Notes: generated by a model from the sequence alone, not told the origin. A DNA stretch of 64,000 nt from Pseudomonadota bacterium (GCA_023436615.1 JAEZIO010000025.1:55443-119442), one strand, 5' to 3'. Positions 18,122-26,778 are shown, counted from the first letter of the stretch. Program-made: numbers and translations.

Positions 18122-20797
18122 CTATTGAGAAGAGGCGATGCGCGGTTGCGGGTCGACGTGGATCGAGCCCAGCCGAGCGACCGAATGCTCCGCGTCGATG
18201 GTCACGCTCGCGTCGAGCTGAGGCCTGAGGTGCGCGGCCTCGGCGGACGCCTTTGCGATCCTGATCGTATAGGCGCCGTAGGCGACACGCTCGAACAGGA
18301 AGTAGCCGTCATAATCGGTGCGCGCGGTAGCGGCGACCGCACCGCTGGAATCCACGAGCTCCAGGTCCATGCCTTCAAAGCCGACACCGCCGCTCTTGAC
18401 GAGCGCGCCTTCGACGTCGCCGGCCCCGACGAGGCCGATTTCCACCTCGGCCGGCACACCGGGCCGCGGTACGACCACCTGCAACGCCTTCTTTGGAGCA
18501 AGCATGGGATCGCCGAGGCTGCTTCGGTCGATTCCCACCGTGATCGGCATGTAGGTGGCTAGCCCCGCGACCAGCACCGTGCCTTTCGAATCGGTCGGTC
18601 GTTCCGCTACGGTCCGTCCGGCGGTGACCACCGCACCTTGTTCAAACGGCTCGCCTGGGTCGGCGACTCCATTATCGTTCAGGTCTCGATACACGCGCGC
18701 ACGTATGGAGCCCGCGCCGGCGAGCCGTTCTCTAGAAAGGCTCAGGCCGTGGCTCGGATCAAGCGAGAAATTGAGGTTCAGGCCGACGGCAAGGGAGCCG
18801 TCGGTCGCCGCTTCGCCGGTCAGGGCAAGCGCGAGCGCGTTGAAGCGGCGGACATGGCTGATCCGCGCGCGGCCGCGGTGCTGCGGCGCGTCATAGGCAA
18901 CCGTGCCCTCCCAGTCGGCATTGTCCGACGCGGACCAATAACCAGTCAGCTCTGCCGAGCGGAATCGGCTGTCCGGGCTGATCTCGAAGGCGGTCGATCC
19001 GCGAATGCGCACAGGCCCGACGCGGCCGGTGCCGATCAGGTCGGCGACGACCGTCGGCGGAGGCGCGGGACCCTGGGCGAGATATTGGCGCGTGTATTTG
19101 ACCCCCGCGGCAAGGTTGAAGCGATCGACGCGTGCCGAAAGCCTCGCCGCTGCCTCGAGTTCACCGATTCCGTCGGCACGGCGCGAGTATCGAACATCCC
19201 CGTGGGCGGGAATCAGCGCCCGGCCGAGCCGGATCGGCGCGTCGACGGCTGCTCGGACCTCGTGGACACTGATCGCCGGACCGCCCCGAAGGTGGAAATC
19301 GTTCGCCGCGACGGCTTCGGCACTCACGTTCACCGAACCGAGCTTCGCGAGCATCTGCGCCCGCGCAGCACTCCCGCCACTGCTCTCCTTCGAGACGCCG
19401 ACCTCGACGAGGGCAGCGCCGAGGGAGCGGCGAACGGAGCCTTCGACATAGGTCACGCGTGCATCCTCGAGAAGCATGCTGCGCGCCAGCACGCCGACGG
19501 AGGTTCGCTCGTCGATGCCATGAGACAGCGACGCGGCCGCCTGGAGGCGGGGTTCGAACGGGTTGGTCTGCTGGTCCTTGAGCGCGACCAGGTCGCGTCC
19601 GGGCTGATTGACGCCCGCCCAGTACCAGGTTTTCCCGGGCGGAACGTTGTCGTCCCCGACGTTGATCACCTCGGTGCGGGTGCGGACCTGACCCTGCGGG
19701 CCGTAAAGGACGATGCTGATTTCGTTCTCGCCGTAGAGCAGCTGGACATCGTCGAACGCATAACGCTCGCGCTCGTCCGACCGTGCGAAGGCCAGCAGCT
19801 GGCCATTGCGATACAGTTCGGCGTCCCAGCCGGTGGGAAGATCCCCCTCGAAGCGTGTGCGGTCGAAGCTGGTGGGCGTCACGACCGGCTGATTGGTGAT
19901 GACGGCACCCCGGCCACTCGTCGCGCTGCCGCTCAGCCGAGTGCTGAGACCGCCGACGTCGCCGACGCCGAAGTGCGTCGCCTTCAGCGGCCCGAGTAGC
20001 TGCCCTTCGGGATCTGAACGATAGGCCCGGAGCCGAACCGAGAAAGGCGTGCCTTTCTGGTCGGTCGCGAGCTGTGCGTCGTAAGACAGGCGCGCGACCT
20101 CGCCGGCCGCATAGACCGAGCTTCGGCGGTCCACCTTCATCCCGCCCTTGGCGCGATAAGTGACACCGGCGCTAACGACGAAGTCGAGCGCGGGCGCGCG
20201 CCACATGCGATACGGCAGGCGGACCTGCGGCAGAGTGGCGATGTCGAACTTCGCCTTCGTAAGGCTGGCCGCGCGCTTCTGCCGCTCGATCGCGAGCTCG
20301 ACCGGAAGCTTGGCTTCCGACTCGAGCACCAGAACGGATCCCGAGGTGACCGGCTTCACGCCGAGACCGAACCAGCGGGTCAAGGCGGCGCTGTCGACGC
20401 ACCAGCCTTGCGGAGTCTCCCTGATCGCCGTCTTCGCCAGCGCTTCGCTCTTGGACCCGTAGCTGACGGTGCCTGCGCCGGCGTCGATCGTGATGCGGTG
20501 GTCCTCCTTGAACGCCCAGCCGCTGGCCCGCCGCGCGTCGAGGTCGATCTTCATCGGCACGTCGAGCGTGTTCAGGAAATCGCCGAAAATGACGCAGGTG
20601 CCTTCGGGCGTGTTGTAGGCGCGGACGCCGTCGCCGAGCCGGTACTGGTGCAGCTTGACGTCAAGAAGGAATTGTTCGTCGGGATCGGCCGCCCAGCCGT
20701 CGGTCACCGGAGTAGCAGCGGTGTGGCCAACCGCGCCGAGGCAGGCGACGGCAAGCAGAGCGCCGCCCTTGCCTAGCCATTTGCCGGCCGCGAACAT
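18122..20797 (-). CDS. Outer-membrane usher-like protein of an alternative chaperone-usher pilus
   Basis: 891 residues with an N-terminal signal sequence ending near AAT (residue 28). The middle of the protein resembles TcfC/CS1-type ushers: GVGDVGGLSTRLSG, then GDLPTGWDAELYRNGQLL and YAFDDVQLLYGENEISIVLYGPQG, followed by a long beta-rich barrel-like region. The C-terminus carries an SdrD-like segment (ARVYRDLNDNGVADPGEPF) and a carboxypeptidase-regulatory-like beta-sandwich (ARTDYDGYFLFERV). Two cysteines in the first 160 residues may pair. Inferred role: translocating and assembling the DUF4402 subunits encoded upstream. Last gene of the locus, 30 bp after the chaperone gene. Confidence 0.8.
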   Translation of the reverse strand: MFAAGKWLGKGGALLAVACLGAVGHTAATPVTDGWAADPDEQFLLDVKLHQYRLGDGVRAYNTPEGTCVIFGDFLNTLDVPMKIDLDARRASGWAFKEDHRITIDAGAGTVSYGSKSEALAKTAIRETPQGWCVDSAALTRWFGLGVKPVTSGSVLVLESEAKLPVELAIERQKRAASLTKAKFDIATLPQVRLPYRMWRAPALDFVVSAGVTYRAKGGMKVDRRSSVYAAGEVARLSYDAQLATDQKGTPFSVRLRAYRSDPEGQLLGPLKATHFGVGDVGGLSTRLSGSATSGRGAVITNQPVVTPTSFDRTRFEGDLPTGWDAELYRNGQLLAFARSDERERYAFDDVQLLYGENEISIVLYGPQGQVRTRTEVINVGDDNVPPGKTWYWAGVNQPGRDLVALKDQQTNPFEPRLQAAASLSHGIDERTSVGVLARSMLLEDARVTYVEGSVRRSLGAALVEVGVSKESSGGSAARAQMLAKLGSVNVSAEAVAANDFHLRGGPAISVHEVRAAVDAPIRLGRALIPAHGDVRYSRRADGIGELEAAARLSARVDRFNLAAGVKYTRQYLAQGPAPPPTVVADLIGTGRVGPVRIRGSTAFEISPDSRFRSAELTGYWSASDNADWEGTVAYDAPQHRGRARISHVRRFNALALALTGEAATDGSLAVGLNLNFSLDPSHGLSLSRERLAGAGSIRARVYRDLNDNGVADPGEPFEQGAVVTAGRTVAERPTDSKGTVLVAGLATYMPITVGIDRSSLGDPMLAPKKALQVVVPRPGVPAEVEIGLVGAGDVEGALVKSGGVGFEGMDLELVDSSGAVAATARTDYDGYFLFERVAYGAYTIRIAKASAEAAHLRPQLDASVTIDAEHSVARLGSIHVDPQPRIASSQ

Positions 20798-20827
20798 GAC
20801 TTTCAGCCGCGCCTGTGGCCCTCGCCC

Positions 20828-21655
20828 CTAGCGCAGCACCGCCCGCGTTTCGGCCAGCGTCTTGGTTCCGTCCTCGTAGGTTTCGACATACTGGACCGTG
20901 ACCGGGCCCGACAGCTGGCCAGCGAACCCGTCCTCGACGGGAATCGCGACTTCGCGCCGGTTCAGCTCGGTGTAAACGGCGACGGCGCGCTGGAGCGCGA
21001 TCGGTTCCTTCACGCCGTCCTTGAGGACCCGCACCTCGCCGAACGTCGAGCGGCTGCCGCTCCGGTCGAGCTCGAGCACGATTGCGCGCTTGCCGTCCCG
21101 CTGGTCGACGCGGACATTGGAAATAGCTGCCTTCACGTCCAGGTTTCCGAGGCGGACGATCACCGGGATGGTCACCCCGTAGACCGGGATGAGGCGGAAG
21201 CTGAGGCCCTTGGCAGGCGCGCTTGCCGGCTGCACGGCCGGCGTCGCCGGCGGAACCGCGCGGAACAGCATGTGGACCCGGTATTCGCCGTCCGCCAGGC
21301 CTTGCGGCGGGCGGGCGGCAATGCGGATCGACTGCGGCTCGTGCGGCGCCAGGGTTACCCGCCGCGGGGCGAAGATGATCATGTCGCGCGCCGCGTTCTC
21401 GGCACCGCTCGGCTGCTCGACCTCCTCGAGCGTGCCGTCCGCCTTCATTCGCCGGAATTCCGCGGAAATACGATAGGTCGCCGGCTCGTCGCCGATATTG
21501 TTGAGGATCACCTCGGAGCTTCGGCCGCCGTTAATGACGAGACGCGTCGGCGCGACCAGAAGATCGCCGACGCCGGCATTGGCGATCTGGGTCGGGATGA
21601 CGAGCGGCGCGGTGAACAATGCCGCCGCGGCAACGGCCCGGAAAAACTGCTTCAT
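20828..21655 (-). CDS. Periplasmic pilus chaperone (PapD-like)
   Basis: 275 residues. A signal peptide (MKQFFRAVAAAALF... ending at ANA, about residue 27) is followed by an immunoglobulin-like chaperone domain: LLVAPTRLVINGG and SSEVILNNIGDEPATYRIS in the first lobe, FAPRRVTLAPHEPQSIRI (G1-type strand) and DGEYRVHMLFRAVP, then a second lobe. It would cap DUF4402 subunits before handing them to the usher-like protein. A GTG at 21670 in the same frame has a GGAG site and is an alternative start; the ATG at 21655 gives a cleaner signal peptide. Confidence 0.83.
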   Translation of the reverse strand: MKQFFRAVAAAALFTAPLVIPTQIANAGVGDLLVAPTRLVINGGRSSEVILNNIGDEPATYRISAEFRRMKADGTLEEVEQPSGAENAARDMIIFAPRRVTLAPHEPQSIRIAARPPQGLADGEYRVHMLFRAVPPATPAVQPASAPAKGLSFRLIPVYGVTIPVIVRLGNLDVKAAISNVRVDQRDGKRAIVLELDRSGSRSTFGEVRVLKDGVKEPIALQRAVAVYTELNRREVAIPVEDGFAGQLSGPVTVQYVETYEDGTKTLAETRAVLR

Positions 21656-21748
21656 CTTGGCGATCCCCACTTATCTCCATTTTGGAGTGATCGCCGAGTA
21701 CCTCCGGAATGGTTGATTTTCGGTTCACCATGGCCGTTGAACGGCATG

Positions 21749-21778
21749 AAAAAAGGGGCCGCCGTTACCGGCGACCCC
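21749..21778 (-). terminator. Terminator/attenuator between pilin and chaperone genes
   Basis: On the minus strand a 10-bp GC-rich stem with one mismatch (arms 21755-21764 and 21769-21778, loop of 4) is followed by six T residues (21749-21754). It lies 37 bp after the pilin stop and about 95 bp before the chaperone start. Partial termination here would make the abundant subunit in excess over chaperone and usher; that role is inferred, the hairpin and T-run are seen. Confidence 0.82.
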
Positions 21779-21814
21779 CTCGATCGGCGCCGAAGCGCCG
21801 GTCAGTCGATCAAC

Positions 21815-22330
21815 TCAATATTCGGCAGTGACGTCGAACTGCGCCGTGTAGACGCCATCGACGGTGCTCGAATCGATCGTCAGCGTGCCGCCGATACCGA
21901 AGTCGACACCGCTGTTGCCCGATGCGCCGAGCGCAACCGAAGCCGGTGCATCGACAGCCATGTCGAGCGATCCGCCGTTCGAGCCGTTGAGCGTCACGGT
22001 CGCCGGAACGGTCAGCGTGACCGTCTGGTTGTTGGTGCCGATCACGGTGAAGTTGGCAGCCGTCGTCGGATCCGAGCACACCAGGTTCGTGCCGCCGCCG
22101 CAGGTCGCGACAGCGCCGCTCTGGTCGACGTGAACGTCCTCGCCCGTGAAGCTGGTGCCGGCAATAACGATCGTGCCGAAATCGAGGTCGGTATTCTTGG
22201 TCAACGTCAACGGACGAAAGATTTTCGCCTGCGCGTTGGCCTGCTTGGTCACAGGCGCCGCGGCCATCGCCGGAGTGCTTGCGAGAGCCAGCGCGGAAAC
22301 CGCTCCGGCGAAGATCAGAACCTTTTTCAT
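21815..22330 (-). CDS. DUF4402 domain-containing pilus subunit (probable major pilin)
   Basis: 171 residues with a clear signal peptide (MKKVLIFAGAVSALALAS..., cleavage after AMA). The mature part starts AAPVTKQANAQAKIF and has the DUF4402 pattern LTLTKNTDLDFGTIVIAG, then a cysteine pair around CGGGTNLVCSD and alternating beta-strands ending FDVTAEY. DUF4402 proteins are commonly encoded beside fimbrial chaperones. A strong terminator right after the gene suggests it is the abundant subunit. ATG 22330 is chosen because it gives the canonical signal peptide; a GTG five codons upstream is in frame. Confidence 0.85.
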   Translation of the reverse strand: MKKVLIFAGAVSALALASTPAMAAAPVTKQANAQAKIFRPLTLTKNTDLDFGTIVIAGTSFTGEDVHVDQSGAVATCGGGTNLVCSDPTTAANFTVIGTNNQTVTLTVPATVTLNGSNGGSLDMAVDAPASVALGASGNSGVDFGIGGTLTIDSSTVDGVYTAQFDVTAEY

Positions 22331-22440
22331 TTCCCAATTCCCCACTGGTTCAAAACAACAGCGGCTGCCCGACCGCTGGTCCGGTCACCCGTGAGCATCC
22401 CATTAACCGCAGCCGCTTACCCCTTCCCTCAAGGGCATGG

Positions 22441-22455
22441 TTATCGGTCGATTAA
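22441..22455. promoter_or_regulatory. Near-consensus CtrA-type box upstream of the pilin gene
   Basis: TTAT-N7-TTAA matches seven of eight bases of the TTAA-N7-TTAA box bound by CtrA in alphaproteobacteria. It lies about 110 bp before the pilin start, in the 153-bp gap after the first DUF4402 gene. Matches of this quality are expected occasionally by chance, so this is only a candidate. Confidence 0.25.
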
Positions 22456-22483
22456 GGATTCCTCCGCTGCGGAGGCGATTGGT

Positions 22484-23005
22484 TCAGAGGTAGTCGACGG
22501 TGATCGGGACGTCGCCGCGATATTCGCCTTCCGCGTCGCCGCGGATCTGAAGCCGACCTCCGAATCGGAACGTCAGGTTGCCGGCCGAATCGAGTTTCGG
22601 CGCCCCCGGAAGGTCAGTTTCGACCTGGTCGACGGCGATGGTCGCGCCGCCGACCGTGTAGAGATCGATTCGAGGCGGCAGCTCGATTCGAAGCGCCCTG
22701 CCGGGCTCGCCATGAACGGACACCTCTCCGACCATCGCTCTTGCGCTCACCGTGGCGATGCTGCCGGCTGCGTTGCGCTCCCCATTCGGTAGGAGCGTCG
22801 CCGCCCCCTGACCGCCGCCCAGCAGCACCAGCCGATCGAAGTCGAGGCTTGCCTGCACCTGAAGCCGGATGGGGCTGGCTCGCTCCTGCTGCTGCTCGGT
22901 CGTCGGCGTCGAGCACAGGCGGCATTGCGCCGGCGCGCGGCCGGGCGCGCCAGCCACGAACGTGGCGGCGAGAATACTGATCGCAAAGGCGCGGCGATAC
23001 GCCAT
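22484..23005 (-). CDS. Second DUF4402 domain-containing protein (possible minor subunit)
   Basis: 173 residues with a signal peptide (MAYRRAFAISILAATFVAG...). After it comes a short cysteine cluster, CRLCS, a glutamine-rich stretch and the DUF4402-like domain: PIRLQVQASLDFDRLVLLGGG, ATVSARAMVGEVSVHGEPG, FGGRLQIRGDAEGEYRGD, ending ITVDYL. It is the first gene of the pilus locus in transcription order, ahead of the main pilin. It may be a tip, adaptor or initiating subunit. Divergent from msrB with 74 bp between. Confidence 0.8.
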   Translation of the reverse strand: MAYRRAFAISILAATFVAGAPGRAPAQCRLCSTPTTEQQQERASPIRLQVQASLDFDRLVLLGGGQGAATLLPNGERNAAGSIATVSARAMVGEVSVHGEPGRALRIELPPRIDLYTVGGATIAVDQVETDLPGAPKLDSAGNLTFRFGGRLQIRGDAEGEYRGDVPITVDYL

Positions 23006-23029
23006 GCGACGCGCCCTATTGGGGATAGT

Positions 23030-23044
23030 CTAAAACAGGGTTAA
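23030..23044. promoter_or_regulatory. Near-consensus CtrA-type box in the pilus/msrB divergent gap
   Basis: Read on the minus strand, TTAA-N7-TTAG matches seven of eight bases of the TTAA-N7-TTAA box. It is 25 bp upstream of the first DUF4402 gene and 36 bp upstream of msrB. Together with the second such box in the locus it hints at cell-cycle or motility-type control, but the evidence is sequence likeness only. Confidence 0.28.
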
Positions 23045-23079
23045 TGCCTGCGTAACCTGCGCTTCGCGATGGGAACGTT

Positions 23080-23490
23080 ATGGCGAACAAGATCGAGCGA
23101 AGCGACGAGGAATGGCGGGCACGGCTTACGCCCGAACAGTATCGGATCCTGCGGGAGGCGGGCACCGAGGCGCCGTTCAGCGGCGAGCTTCTGCATGTGA
23201 ACGATGATGGGGAGTTTCGCTGCGCGGGCTGCGGTGAGCCGTTGTTCGACTCCGGGTCCAAGTTCGACAGCCACTGCGGCTGGCCGAGCTTCACGGCGCC
23301 GATGAACGAAGCCGCGGTCGAAGAACGGCTCGACGCGTCGCACGGCATGGTGCGCACCGAAATCCGCTGCGCCCGCTGCGAAGGCCATCTCGGCCACGTT
23401 TTCCCCGATGGACCGGGACCGACGGGGCTGCGCTATTGCATCAACTCGGCCGCACTCGAATTCGACAAGGAGGCGGGCGGAAGCGAATGA
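23080..23490 (+). CDS. msrB: Peptide-methionine (R)-S-oxide reductase
   Basis: Reduces the R-epimer of oxidised methionine in proteins. 136 residues with two zinc-binding CxxC pairs (FRCAGCGEP and IRCARCEGH), the conserved SHCGWPSF and HLGHVFPDGP segments and the catalytic cysteine in RYCINSAAL. No signal peptide, so cytosolic. The pbp gene follows 44 bp later on the same strand. Confidence 0.95.
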   Translation: MANKIERSDEEWRARLTPEQYRILREAGTEAPFSGELLHVNDDGEFRCAGCGEPLFDSGSKFDSHCGWPSFTAPMNEAAVEERLDASHGMVRTEIRCARCEGHLGHVFPDGPGPTGLRYCINSAALEFDKEAGGSE

Positions 23491-23534
23491 GGCGCTTGCC
23501 GGACCCGCAGCCGCTTTCTATCCGCTGATCGCAG

Positions 23535-25700
23535 ATGGCGAGCACACAGTCCGGCAAGTCGGGGCGTCCTTTCCTGACTGCGTTCAAGATCCTGCTCTAT
23601 TCGGCGCTGCTGGGCCTTGTCGCCCTCGTCGTCGCCGTCGGCGTCGCGGTCGCGTCGCTGCCGGGGTACGGCCAGCTGTCGAAGCGGTCCGACCTCGGGC
23701 AGATGATCAGGGTCCATGCGGCCAATGGCGCGGTGCTGGTATCCCTCGGCCCGAGCTTCGGCGAATGGCTCAATTACGACCAGATTCCGCCGGCGATGCG
23801 CTCGGCGATGATCGCGATCGAGGACAAGAGGTTCCGCTCGCATCCCGGCGTCGACCCGATCGGGATCGCGAGGTCGATCGGGGTTCGGCTCACGAGCGGC
23901 CATTGGCGCCAGGGCGGGTCGACCATCACCCAGCAGCTGGCGCGCAACATCTTCCTGACCAACAGCCGCACGTTCGGGCGCAAGATCAAGGAGGCGGTTC
24001 TGGCGCTCGCGCTCGAGCGCAAGTTCACCAAGGACCAGATCCTCGAGCTTTATCTGAATCGCGTCTATTTCGGAGGCGGGGCCTATGGGATCGATGCCGC
24101 CTCGCGCCGCTTCTTCGGTCACAGCGCCGACAATCTCAGCCTGGGTGAAGCGACGATCATCGCCGGCCTGGTCAAGGCGCCGTCGAACTATGCGCCTACC
24201 GCCGACGTCGAAGCGGCGCGCAACCGTTCCGAAGTCGTGCTCAAGAGCATGGTCGACAATGGATTCATCACCGCGGACCAGGCGGCGAGCGTCGATCCGG
24301 CGAGGATCCGGATCCAGCCGACCGCCAAGGAAGACAGCGTCCGCTACTTTACCGACTGGGCACTCCCCCAGCTGGACACCTTGATCGACGAGACCTCCGA
24401 GCCGATCGATGTGTGGACGACGCTCGACCCGACCATGCAACAGGCAGCGCAGCGGGCCATCGTCGGCAACACGCCGGGGAGCGCCCAGGGCGCGCTCGTG
24501 GCGTTGGACCGCGACGGGGCGGTCCGCGCGATGGTCGGCGGCAAGAGCTATCCGAATTCGATCTACAACCGCGCTACCCAGGCCCAGAGGCAGCCCGGTT
24601 CCGCGTTCAAGCTCTTCGTCTATCTCGCCGCCCTCGAATCGGGGATGAAGCCGGGCGACATGATGGTTGACCAGCCGGTGAACATCGACGGCTGGCAGCC
24701 CCGCAACGACACTCGCACCTATTCCGGTCCGGTTTCCTTGCGCGAGGCTTTCTCCCGATCGATCAACACGATCAGCGCGCAGATCGGCGAACAGCTTGGA
24801 TTCTCGACGATCGCAGACATGGCGCATCGCTTTGGAATCACGGGCTCCATCTCGACCTATCCCTCGATGGTGCTTGGGACCAGCGAGGTTCGCCTTATCG
24901 AGATGGCTCAAGCCTTCGCGTCCGTCGCGAACCGCGGGGTGGCGGTCACGCCTTACGCGATCTCCAAGGTCGTGACCGTCGGCGGTCGCGAGCTCTATCG
25001 GCATGAGGGATCCGAACAGCGCGTGCTGGTGGCGCCGTGGGTCGCAGCGGAAATGACCGATCTGCTGCAGTCGGCGGTACTGACGGGTACCGGCCGCGCG
25101 GCTCAGATCGGCCGGCCGGTCGCGGGCAAGACCGGGACCACGAGCTCCAACAAGGACGGGTGGTTCATCGGCTTTTCGAGCGGGCTGACCACGGGCGTGT
25201 GGATGGGCCGCGACGACGCGCGCCCCGTGCAGGGCTTGTATGGGGGCACGGCGCCGGCGCGCGCCTTCCAGCAATTCATGTCCGTCGCGGTCGCCAACCG
25301 GCCGGTGGAGCAGTTCGAGACGCAGGTGCCGGTGCCCGACTGGGACCTCGACGCCGGCGAGGAATATCTGGGCGATGAATATATCAACCCGAACATGACG
25401 CCGATGGTCGACGAAAACGGCAATCCCCTCCCGCTTCCGGAGGGATATGATCCCGGGATGGGATATCAGCAGCCCTTGCCCCCGCAGCCGCAGCAAGCGC
25501 CGTCGGGAGACCGCCAGCTCGACCAGCAATGGCTCGACAATGTGCTGGGCGGGCGTGACCGGCAGCCGGCGCGGCCGTCGCAACAGGTTCCACCCGGGAC
25601 GGTTCCGACCACTCCGCAAAGGCAGCCGCCGCAGCCGCCGCCCCCGACGTCACCGCGAGATCCCAATTCTCCGCAGCCGGGGGCCGGCTCGCCGCAATAG
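23535..25700 (+). CDS. Penicillin-binding protein 1A-type bifunctional peptidoglycan synthase
   Basis: 721 residues. An N-terminal membrane anchor lies at about residues 18-42. The GT51 glycosyltransferase domain follows, with the catalytic glutamate in AIEDKRF, then GGSTITQQLARN and the KEAVLALALERKFTKDQILELYLN region. The transpeptidase domain has the SxxK serine in PGSAFKLF (about residue 357), SIN in SRSINT and the KTGT motif near 535. The tail is a long Pro/Gln-rich extension from about residue 615. It polymerises and crosslinks peptidoglycan in the periplasm. The stop overlaps the convergent metallopeptidase gene by 51 bp, inside that low-complexity tail. Confidence 0.93.
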   Translation: MASTQSGKSGRPFLTAFKILLYSALLGLVALVVAVGVAVASLPGYGQLSKRSDLGQMIRVHAANGAVLVSLGPSFGEWLNYDQIPPAMRSAMIAIEDKRFRSHPGVDPIGIARSIGVRLTSGHWRQGGSTITQQLARNIFLTNSRTFGRKIKEAVLALALERKFTKDQILELYLNRVYFGGGAYGIDAASRRFFGHSADNLSLGEATIIAGLVKAPSNYAPTADVEAARNRSEVVLKSMVDNGFITADQAASVDPARIRIQPTAKEDSVRYFTDWALPQLDTLIDETSEPIDVWTTLDPTMQQAAQRAIVGNTPGSAQGALVALDRDGAVRAMVGGKSYPNSIYNRATQAQRQPGSAFKLFVYLAALESGMKPGDMMVDQPVNIDGWQPRNDTRTYSGPVSLREAFSRSINTISAQIGEQLGFSTIADMAHRFGITGSISTYPSMVLGTSEVRLIEMAQAFASVANRGVAVTPYAISKVVTVGGRELYRHEGSEQRVLVAPWVAAEMTDLLQSAVLTGTGRAAQIGRPVAGKTGTTSSNKDGWFIGFSSGLTTGVWMGRDDARPVQGLYGGTAPARAFQQFMSVAVANRPVEQFETQVPVPDWDLDAGEEYLGDEYINPNMTPMVDENGNPLPLPEGYDPGMGYQQPLPPQPQQAPSGDRQLDQQWLDNVLGGRDRQPARPSQQVPPGTVPTTPQRQPPQPPPPTSPRDPNSPQPGAGSPQ

Positions 25701-26357
25701 CGCTTGTGCGCCGGCCGTGTCGGTGCCGAGCAGCTCCCGCTCAAAGGCCTTGAAATCGGCACCGTGGTCGAGGTGCTTGAGGTGCGCCACCTCATGGGCG
25801 ACGACGTATCGGCGCGCCTCCGTCGGCGCGAGGATCAACCGCCAGCTGTAGCGGATCCGGCCGTTGCTGCTGCAGCTCCCCCAGCGCGTCCGCGCGTCCC
25901 CGACAGACACTCCCGCCGCCTGAAGTCCGCCTTTGGCCGCAAATTCGGCAGTCTCCCGCGAGAGCGTCTCGAGCGCCACGCGCCGGAGGAATTGCTCTAC
26001 GCGCTTGGCAAATGCGGACTCGGGCCCGCCGCAAACGATCTCCCCTTCGGCGAGCCTTGGCGCACGCGGAGCAGCGCGATCCCATCGCAGCGCCACCTCG
26101 CGGCCCTGGAGCGGGATGGTCGCACCCGGCACCAATGGCTCGGCGGGAAGGCTCCTGCGGAGTTGTTCTTCGATCCACGGCCTTTGTGCCGCGGCCCAGG
26201 CGAGCGCCGCGGACGCCCGCACTCCCCGCGGATGGGTGACCTTCAGTATCCGCTCGCGCTCGTCGAGGCGCAGCCGCATCCGCCGCGCGGTTCGAACGGC
26301 GCGCAGCAGGACCGGAAGCGGAAGGTCGGGGTGATTCTCGAGCCGCCTAGAGGCCAC
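25650..26357 (-). CDS. YgjP-like (SprT-fold) zinc metallopeptidase
   Basis: 235 residues of the DUF45/YgjP family. The C-terminal half has RWGSCSSNGRIRYSWRLI, the active-site HEVAHLKHLDH (HExxH plus third histidine) and a final FERELLG helix. The N-terminal half is a beta-rich domain starting ARRMRLRLD. Substrate unknown. Start: GTG at 26357 gives the family N-terminus and overlaps the YcgN stop by 11 bp; ATG at 26393 or 26279 are alternatives. The 3' end overlaps the convergent PBP gene by 51 bp. Confidence 0.85.
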   Translation of the reverse strand: MASRRLENHPDLPLPVLLRAVRTARRMRLRLDERERILKVTHPRGVRASAALAWAAAQRPWIEEQLRRSLPAEPLVPGATIPLQGREVALRWDRAAPRAPRLAEGEIVCGGPESAFAKRVEQFLRRVALETLSRETAEFAAKGGLQAAGVSVGDARTRWGSCSSNGRIRYSWRLILAPTEARRYVVAHEVAHLKHLDHGADFKAFERELLGTDTAGAQALLRRAGPRLRRIGISR

Positions 26358-26778
26358 GCTCGACCACGTGGAACTCGAGCTCGCCGGCATCATCCTCGCT
26401 GACAGTCCACCCGCGGGTGGACTGTCCGGCCTCGTGAACGGTCTCCCGGCTGCCCGAGATCAGATAATGCCAGTCGGGAAGCGGCTCGCCCGCGGCGCGC
26501 AGGCGATAGGCGCAGGTCTCCGGCAGCCAGTCGAGCTTCGCGGCCTTGCCGCGGTCGAGGACGACGCAATCGCTGACCAGCTTGCGCCTGCCCGGATAGT
26601 CGGTGCAGCGGCCGTTGCGACGGTCCAGCAACCGGCAGGCGACGTTCGTTGGATACAGCTCGCCGGTCTCCTCGTCTTCGAGCTTGTGAAGGCAGCAGCG
26701 CCCGCACCCATCGCACAAAGCCTCCCATTCGCCGCGGTCCAGCTTCGACAAAGGCTTTTCCCAGAAGGGTTTGGACAT
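26347..26778 (-). CDS. YcgN family cysteine-cluster protein
   Basis: About 143 residues with the YcgN/YkgJ pattern: PFWEKPLSKLDRGEWEALCDGCGRCC (region), then LEDEETGELY, CRLLDRRNGRC and DCVVLD, giving the clustered cysteines of a probable metal or Fe-S site, and the LPETCAYRL motif. Molecular function is unknown. Start 26778 (MSKPFW) fits the family; ATGs at 26784 and 26799 are also in frame and none has a strong ribosome binding site. Overlaps the metallopeptidase gene downstream, so they form an operon. Confidence 0.87.
   Translation of the reverse strand: MSKPFWEKPLSKLDRGEWEALCDGCGRCCLHKLEDEETGELYPTNVACRLLDRRNGRCTDYPGRRKLVSDCVVLDRGKAAKLDWLPETCAYRLRAAGEPLPDWHYLISGSRETVHEAGQSTRGWTVSEDDAGELEFHVVERGL

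Noticed and set aside
23433..25619. 728-codon open frame on the minus strand
   Set aside because: Antisense to the PBP1A gene, biased composition only.
26361..26375. CCACGTGGAAC near ycgN as a third parS
   Set aside because: Only the central bases match; the outer half-sites differ and it lies in coding sequence far from parAB.
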